From Rhynchonema sp. JSB1_4 (Eukaryota; Nematoda; Chromadorea; Monhysterida; Xyalidae), in NCBI GenBank assembly GCA_030248065.1, contig JASAMV010004351.1, forward strand, positions 124,001 through 188,000: a DNA stretch of 64,000 nucleotides. The letters are read 5' to 3'. The position numbers and the translations under genes are program-made. Below, in pieces: positions 57,575-64,000 of the stretch. The notes under the pieces are model-generated. The model saw only the letters and a program-made list of their open reading frames with translations. It was not told the origin of the DNA and ran no database searches. Position 1 is the stretch's first letter. The number at the start of each line of letters is the position of its first letter.

Positions 57575-58520
57575 TTTTGTACATTGTTGTTTTAGCGATA
57601 TGAAATGGTACTTTTTCTGAACTTAAGACTCGAATTTAGCTCACTTTTGCTCAATTGTTAGCTTTCTCCACGTCTGGCAGATAAGTTGCGCTAGTTTTGC
57701 TTGCACACTTTTAGCGATCTTGGAAATCTTTTGTTATGTTTTTGATGTCTTCTGTTGAATGTTGTGATTCTTGATTCGATTTAGGTATATTTTTGTGGTT
57801 TGTTTGCGTTCAAGCTCAATTTTATGTTCAGGTGAAAGGAAACTCGTTTTTTATCTGCAACGTAACGAGAGTTTCTGAGAATTCTGATGAAATGGAGCTG
57901 AAACGCGGGTGCCAAAAAAATGCAGCTTAGAGCGGGCTTTATTCACATTCTCATGTGTTGCAAATCTTGTTTATTTAGATTTACGTGGGTTGTTAGTTAC
58001 CATTTTAACACGCACAGCTCGCTTTACGGGCTTACAGCTTTGCACTGTGAATCATACCACAGATTGGCGCCCATACGAGTTTACGCACGCGTCATATATT
58101 CACACAGATTATAGAAACAGGTCTTTTATACCGCATCAACTTTCCTACTTATGATATGGTAGCATTACCTGGACTGTTAGTGAAATGTGCCCAATGAAAC
58201 CCGGATTCCTTTGCATAAACTTATGCAACCTGCTCAAGTTTCCCCGAGATTTCTTGTTATTCAGACCTGAACAAAATATAATATTGAACAAAATATTTTT
58301 ACATTGAGACATGCCCTTTTGATAAAAGTTATGGTTATTTTGTTATTATCCTGCGACTATGATAACCCCAGGCTTGCCGTTCGTATACCCTGCTAACGAC
58401 AACGGTGCTGCCTGACACGCACGTTGTTATCTATACCCATAGCTGTTTTGACCGTGCCGCCTGACATTGACATTTCTGGCCTGGATTTCAGGGAACGGGT
58501 TCACGACGTGGGGGTTACCA
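57575..58520. other. Short intergenic region between CCDC51 and MCT 1
   Basis: No gene was found. The region must contain the CCDC51 3' end and the promoter or 5' UTR of the first transporter. No clear AATAAA in the expected place and no TATA box are evident. Confidence 0.4.
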
Positions 58521-58526
58521 CGCACG

Positions 58527-61500
58527 ATGGAGAAGGGAATCAAAAGAAGACCGATTCCGATCGACACGGGATATGCGTGGGCAGTGTGCTTGGGCAAGTT
58601 GTTGTGTTTGCGTATCTTGCATACGTTACAATATCTGCAGCGGAAAGATTTTATTCATCGAATTGAATTTTGCATTATTTACACAGGTGGATTCTTAAAC
58701 CAAGCGATCGTGTTATCGATGGCCAAATCAATGGGATTGTTCTACAACGGCATCAACGAAGCTTACGAGGGTTCGTCATTCATGAAAATGTCCCTGCAGT
58801 CCACCATCACTGGCATTTGCTTCTTGGCTGGTTGGTAATTTGGACAATAAATTGTGATATTCGTAGTGGGTGACTCACAAATGCTCTCACGTTGCAGCGC
58901 CGTTGTTCACAGCACTTGGAGATCTGTACGGTATCCGTGTTGTGGTGATGTTGGGCGGTGTGATATGTTGTGTGGCATGCGTGTCGGTCGCGTGGTCACC
59001 GTCACTGGAACTCATCATATTTCTGTGCGGACCGTTGTTGGGTGAGCTGCATTGTCGTTATAATTTGTCTGAATTTCAACAAATTGAGTTGTACCCAAAC
59101 TGCTTGCAGGTACCGGTATGGGATTTGTGTTGACCAACGCGCCTGTGATTATTTCCCGTTATTTTGACAAGCGACGTGCGTTGGCCAACGGACTCATGTA
59201 CACCGGCAGCGGTGAGTGTGTCATTGTGATTGGCAAACGCCACAAGCTACCAACTATTGTGCTGAATTTAGGTGTCGCTGGTGCCGTTGGCCCTCTATTA
59301 TTTGGTGTCATGATTGAAACGTATGGTGTACCAAACGTGTTCTTATTCACCGGTGCTTGGCTGTTGCAATGCTGCATTGGTATGTGCGTCTTCTCTCTTT
59401 TTTGATATCTACGTACGACGTCGAAAAATTGTGCACTTTTTGCAGGAGGTTCGTTGTTCCGACCAATAACGTGGTGGGATCATCGCCATCCTGAATTACC
59501 GAAGGAAGTGAAAGACACGAAAACAGTTGTGCCGCCGCTTGAGCCAGTAGATGAAGAGCAGATGCTGCAATTGAAACAACAACACTTTACTGGTTGGTCT
59601 GGTTGATGAAAATGTGAAAAATTTGTAAATCATGTGTTAATTTGGCACGTATTCCACACAGGTCGTCGATTCAGCCACCCCGCTCAGTCAACGCGAACAA
59701 CACGAAACAGAGCACTGCCGAGTGACACCACTACGGATGGGCTTTTGAGTGAATCTGTTGACGCTTTGGTCTCGGAGGGAACGGATGTGAACAGTTTTGG
59801 CTCCCTGTCTGAGACCGGCATGTCTGTCAACCAGCCTTTGACTGCGAGCTCGGCAATTGATGACAGTGACACAGCGGCAGTGATGGTCAGACGGATCAGT
59901 CACAGCAGTACACACAGTCGCAGTTCGCATTGCACGGATGTGCCCGACAGGTTGGAATAATACAAGGTACTCACAGGGTACATTCTTTACAGTTGCCTTT
60001 TACTTACGACATGGATGTTGTTGAGCACTGTTTTAGTTTCCAATCTCAATCACTCACCTGATAATTACGGTTCCATTCAGTTTGTCTTTGTGGTGACCGA
60101 ATGTAACTCTTCCACCTGACACGTCAGCACAGAGGACATTTTATATTTAGATGGATGAAAAATTTGACTATTAATTCCGTGCCCTTCTGTTGCAGGTATT
60201 TGAGCGCGCTGAATCTGTCCACAATTGACATACGAGATATTCCGGCTGAAATCACCCAAGACTGGGAGCGGGTGGACGAACTTCGTCAGATTCGTGCTAA
60301 AAGGTGGTCGTGGCGCACTGTTGCGCATCGATTGTGCTGGGTGCGCAAACGGGAACGGGATGGGGCTGTTACTGAAGTTCGTGCTGGTTATGTTTTGTTG
60401 TGCAGTCTACCCGCGTTGCTTATCGTGACTGACCTAAGTGGGACTCTCATTTCCGGTTACATTAAAAAGAGTGTTCAATTTTTGTACACTGGTTCACTGT
60501 AGAGAGGGAATACCGTACGTACTTGTAATTAAGAGGTAGAGACAGTTTGAGAACCAAATTATTGGTCAGAAGTTTCAGTATAAGGAGGGGTTCACTGCAT
60601 AGAACGTCACTAAAAGAGAGTCACTGTATCACCCATTGTACTGGCTGAGGATAGGCCTGTTACCAATATGTATTCTTAATATCAATATCTGCGGTCAATT
60701 TAATTTAGTACCAATATCAGTATCTGGGATCAAAAAATCCGATGTCAATGTCAACACCAAATCTTGCGTGAAAAAATTCTCAACATGAATATCAAGCAAT
60801 GTTAAAATTATCAATATCGATATTGATATTGCTAAAAAAAAGTAATATCAAACCCAACCGCATCTTTATCGTGAAATGGGTCATTGTGTAACAATAGATG
60901 AGGGTCTCTGTGAGCCCCGAATGGCAATTACTGTGTTATTTTAACTACTTCGGTAACAAAGTATTTTTAGGCTGCTGGCATCTGATATCACACATGAAAG
61001 CGCAAAATGTTCGATATAAATAAAAATAAAATGATATTGAGAATGATATTAATTTTTTGCAACACCATGCATGCAAAAAAAACCTTTTTCAGATCTTAGG
61101 GGTACCTTGCAACGATTTGCCTGCCACTAAACTGTCATCATTCCACACGTTATGATCTTACTTCAGGTTCCCTTGTACAACTTCAGTCTACTTCGCCAGC
61201 CTAGTTTCACATGTTTCGCTGTGGCCTGTTCACTGGCAACCGCGTCTTTCGCATTCGGCCAAGTCACTCCGCCCCACTGCAAAGAAGGTGGGATAAGTTT
61301 GTAAGATTTCGAGATTTCAAATTTGCATTCGATCCTACAATTGCAGCGCTGGCCATTTCTCCCGCCAATGTGCGTCTGTTGTTGACTTGTCTCGGAGTGT
61401 CTGAAACGTGTGGTCGTCTGTTCGCTGCGCTTGTCGCCGATTTGGCGTTTTTCAAGCGCAATCGCATGCGGTTCGCTATTTTTGGGTATTTGTTTCTGAA

Positions 61501-61977
61501 ATTTTAAATTAAAAATTTCTACATATAATCACCTCACCATTGTTGCAGGTTCGCCAGTATCCTACTGCTGGTTGGCGGTTGTGCCAGCATTTGCGCCATT
61601 TTCGCGCGCGATTTTCACTCACAACTTTCATTTCTAATTGTCGCTCCGTTTGTTTGTGGTGGTTTCATTGCGCTGCACGTCACCCTTCTGGTCGATTTGA
61701 CTGGGTTACAACACTTGGCCAGTGCGTTTGGATTGCTCACTTCTGTGATGGGTTAGTTTGTGATTTTGTGGTCGTTTTGTGTCAGTGAATACGAATAAAT
61801 ACTTTCACAGGCTTCGGTCCCATCTGCACCCCACTGATCATCGGTGTGTTACGCGATTACACCGGTGGGTTCACTTCTGCATACGTCTACTTGGCTGGGT
61901 CATTGATAACGGCTGCAGCGCTGTTGCTTCTTGTGGATGGTTTGGAACGAAAATCAGAAAAGGCTGTTGTGTCTTAG
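58527..61977 (+). CDS. Monocarboxylate transporter-like protein 1 (SLC16/MFS)
   Basis: Twelve exons give 603 residues: 58527-58593, 58687-58830, 58898-59041, 59110-59211, 59272-59379, 59446-59592, 59662-59950, 60196-60376, 61167-61287, 61347-61485, 61549-61751 and 61811-61977. Phases agree throughout. The N-terminal SLC16 signature appears as DTGYAWAV (family pattern D/E-G-G-W-G-W, with Thr in place of the first Gly). The second signature is ISRYFDKRRALANGLMYTGS. Membrane segments are arranged as six, then a cytoplasmic loop of about 160 Ser/Thr-rich residues, then six. The last segments include SILLLVGGCASICAIFA and SLITAAALLLLV. The family moves lactate, pyruvate or other monocarboxylates with protons across the plasma membrane, but the substrate here is unknown. 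Intron 1 uses a GC donor (GCAAGT). The exon 8 donor at 60376 was chosen by phase and is the least certain. Confidence 0.92.
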
Positions 61978-62585
61978 AAGTTTGTTTAGAATTGAACATT
62001 GCACTGTAGCTGTAGTGTTTTTTCTAACTTCTGACGGTTTGACTTTGTTTTGGTTTTCCGGTGATCTTAGAAGTTGACTTTGAGACATTGCTCATTTATA
62101 TCCAGTGACCACACCATGACAGTATTATCTTCAGTTTGAATGGTGCCCGTGTATTATCGTTATTTTGCGCTTCTTACTTTGAAATCTCCACTCCAGTGAT
62201 TCAGATTGCATAACTTCCTTGTTCAAATCTAGTCCTCCTGGTGGTATAATACAATTTTGTGCAAAATCTCAAATGAAATAGTTATGCATTTGCTACGTTT
62301 GATCATCTCTTCCCCTTTTTTAGTTTAAGTTGCATGTTATCATGTCTTACCGAATATCTCAAGTGTTTGATGTGACAACACAACATAAGATTTTTAACTT
62401 TACACCAAATGTTGCATAAAATTCTATTTTTTACTTCTGGTGCATATCCTATATGTGGTGTCGTTCTGTCACACACTTGCCTGTTTGCTTGCGTGTTGTT
62501 ACCCTTGCTGCTTGTGTGGTGTGATGTGCTTTGTGTCATTTGCTCTTCTAACTTGCTTTCCCTGATCTTCAAGGTGTGGTCAGTC

Positions 62586-64000
62586 ATGGTGAAGGTGAAG
62601 GAGACCAAATTATACAAGTTCTTCAATCCGGGGCATCGAACCAAGAAACGACCGATACCAATCGACAGGGGTTATGCGTGGGCCGTGCTATTTGGTTGGT
62701 GTTGCGTTCAGAACCCGTTATTTCTTTCGGTTGCTGGTCCCTTAGAATCTAACCTCCGCATGGTACAGTAATCCGTTCACGTTCAGGCGCAGTATTCAAT
62801 CAAATAATCTTGTTGTCCTTACTACGATCAATGGGTCTCTTCTATCCGGCACTAGCTGATGTGTACGGCGGACCTGCATCGCTGAGAATGACGCTCGGGT
62901 CTCTAATGCTCGGCTTTGATTTCTTTGGTGGTATGTCTTTTTTTATTTGAAATGACCTCACACGAAGTTTCGCAACAAATTTGGGTAGTTATTAGTTTCT
63001 CGCGTTGCAGCGCCGGTGTTCACAGCACTCGGTGACGTGTACGGTAACCGTGTTGTGGTGATGTTGGGCGGTGTGATATGTTGTGTGGCATGCGTGTCCG
63101 TCGCTTGGTCACCCTCGCTTGAACTCATCGTATTTCTGTGCGGACCGCTGTTGGGTGAGTCACTCAAACAATTGTCCATCTTCAAACCATGATTCTCTTC
63201 CTAGTTCAGGCATCGGCTCTGGCCTTATAATGGCAAATGCAGCAGTGATCGTGTCACGATATTTCGACCAGCGCCGTGCATTGGCCAACGGGTTGCTGTA
63301 TTCGGGCACTGGTGTGTGCGTTTTATTATCTTCAATGACCATATACTGTATTAATTCACTGGTGAATGTCCACGCAGGCTTCGGTGGCATTTTCGGTCCA
63401 GTGATTTTCGATCATTTCATTGAGTTCTTCGGTGTGCCCCAAGTCTTCCTTGTCAGCGGTGGATGGCTACTGCAGTGCTGCATTGGTGAGTGTTGACAAT
63501 TGGTGCTTTGTCATGCTATTCTGAATTGTGCAGCGCGTGTAGTTCTGATTCCACATGTCTACCTGCGTGCACAAACGGTCGGCGTACTTAGTTATTGTTG
63601 GTGCGAATGCACCAGATGACACATGGCCCCCGAAACATCTGCTAATTTTATGCTTCAATATATCAAGACTGCTTGCACAAAATTTCGTTGGTGGCAGCAC
63701 GGTACCCACTGTGCCAATGACTGATGTTTCATTCAGGCGGTGCTCTATACCGTCCTCTCACCTGGTGGGCGCCCCCACGTCGTCACGTGACCCATAGCAA
63801 GTCCGATGACACTGCTGAATCACAGCATCCACCTGACGCAGTGCCATCTAAAGAAAGCCTGTTTAATGGTTGGTATGGTTTTTTTGCTTGTTTTAATTTT
63901 TTGTTGAAGGTTTCATGATTTCAGTGCCCGAAACCACATCCCCTACTGACGATGAGAAGTCGATGCCCATGGACAAACCGAGCCTGGTGCCGTCGATCAT
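62586..64000 (+). CDS. Monocarboxylate transporter-like protein 2, 3' truncated
   Basis: Seven exons are visible: 62586-62694, 62787-62930, 63011-63154, 63210-63311, 63378-63485, 63737-63868 and from 63925 to the window end. Exons 2 to 5 have exactly the same lengths (144, 144, 102, 108) and phases as in the neighbour at 58527, so the two genes are tandem duplicates. The signatures are DRGYAWAV and VSRYFDQRRALANGLLYSGT. The window ends in the central cytoplasmic loop, so the second six membrane segments lie outside. The N-terminus differs from the paralogue (MVKVKETKLYKFF). Exon 3 is much closer to the paralogue than exon 2. The acceptor of exon 6 is part of a TGATGTTTCAT copy. Confidence 0.92.

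Noticed and set aside
63722..63736. TGATGTTTCATTCAG explained only as branch point plus acceptor
   Set aside because: It fits here and at 14915, but most copies of the word lie within coding exons or in the opposite orientation, so splicing does not explain the whole set.

Overview
This window is nuclear DNA from a metazoan, most likely an invertebrate. The genes are split by GT-AG introns, mostly about 60 to 100 bases long where no repeat has landed. The recognisable proteins are animal ones: splicing factor SF3A2, mitochondrial HADH, the mitochondrial coiled-coil protein CCDC51/MITOK, a ZFAND4-type UBL plus AN1 protein, SLC16-type transporters, a Ly6 three-finger protein and a PAN/Apple protein. 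There is no operon structure and no bacterial or viral gene. The phylum cannot be fixed from the sequence alone. All exon models were built by eye from frame, splice phase and family similarity.

Layout. 0.6-1.3 kb is a nested fold-back repeat. 3.2-6.0 kb (+) is a seven-exon multi-pass membrane protein of unknown family. 7.1-8.8 kb (-) is a small secreted PAN/Apple protein. 11.5-13.3 kb (+) is a GPI-type Ly6 protein. 14.8-17.4 kb (-) holds coiled-coil exons that may be the 3' part of the Ser-rich gene at 22.4-28.1 kb (-). 28-32.9 kb shows no convincing gene. 33.0-34.6 kb (+) is SF3A2. 35.3-40.7 kb (-) is ZFAND4. 41.5-44.2 kb (-) is HADH, with an apparent 2-base frameshift. 46.8-50.5 kb (-) is an unrecognised Ser/Asn-rich gene. 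50.8-54.5 kb is a minisatellite followed by a nested cluster of hAT-like miniature transposons. 54.1-57.6 kb (+) is CCDC51. 58.5-62.0 kb and 62.6 kb to the window end (+) are two tandem monocarboxylate-transporter paralogues, the second cut by the window edge.

Mobile DNA dominates the non-coding space. At least three hAT-like miniature families start CAGTG or CACTG and carry 8-bp target duplications. TA-flanked elements and many hairpin elements are also present, usually inside introns, so the genes remain intact around them.

The most unusual signal is a short sequence, TGAAACATC/GATGTTTCA. I find at least 14 copies of this 9-mer in 64 kb, where about 0.5 would be expected by chance. Nearly all lie in or next to coding exons of unrelated genes, on both strands. 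No feature I annotated explains it.
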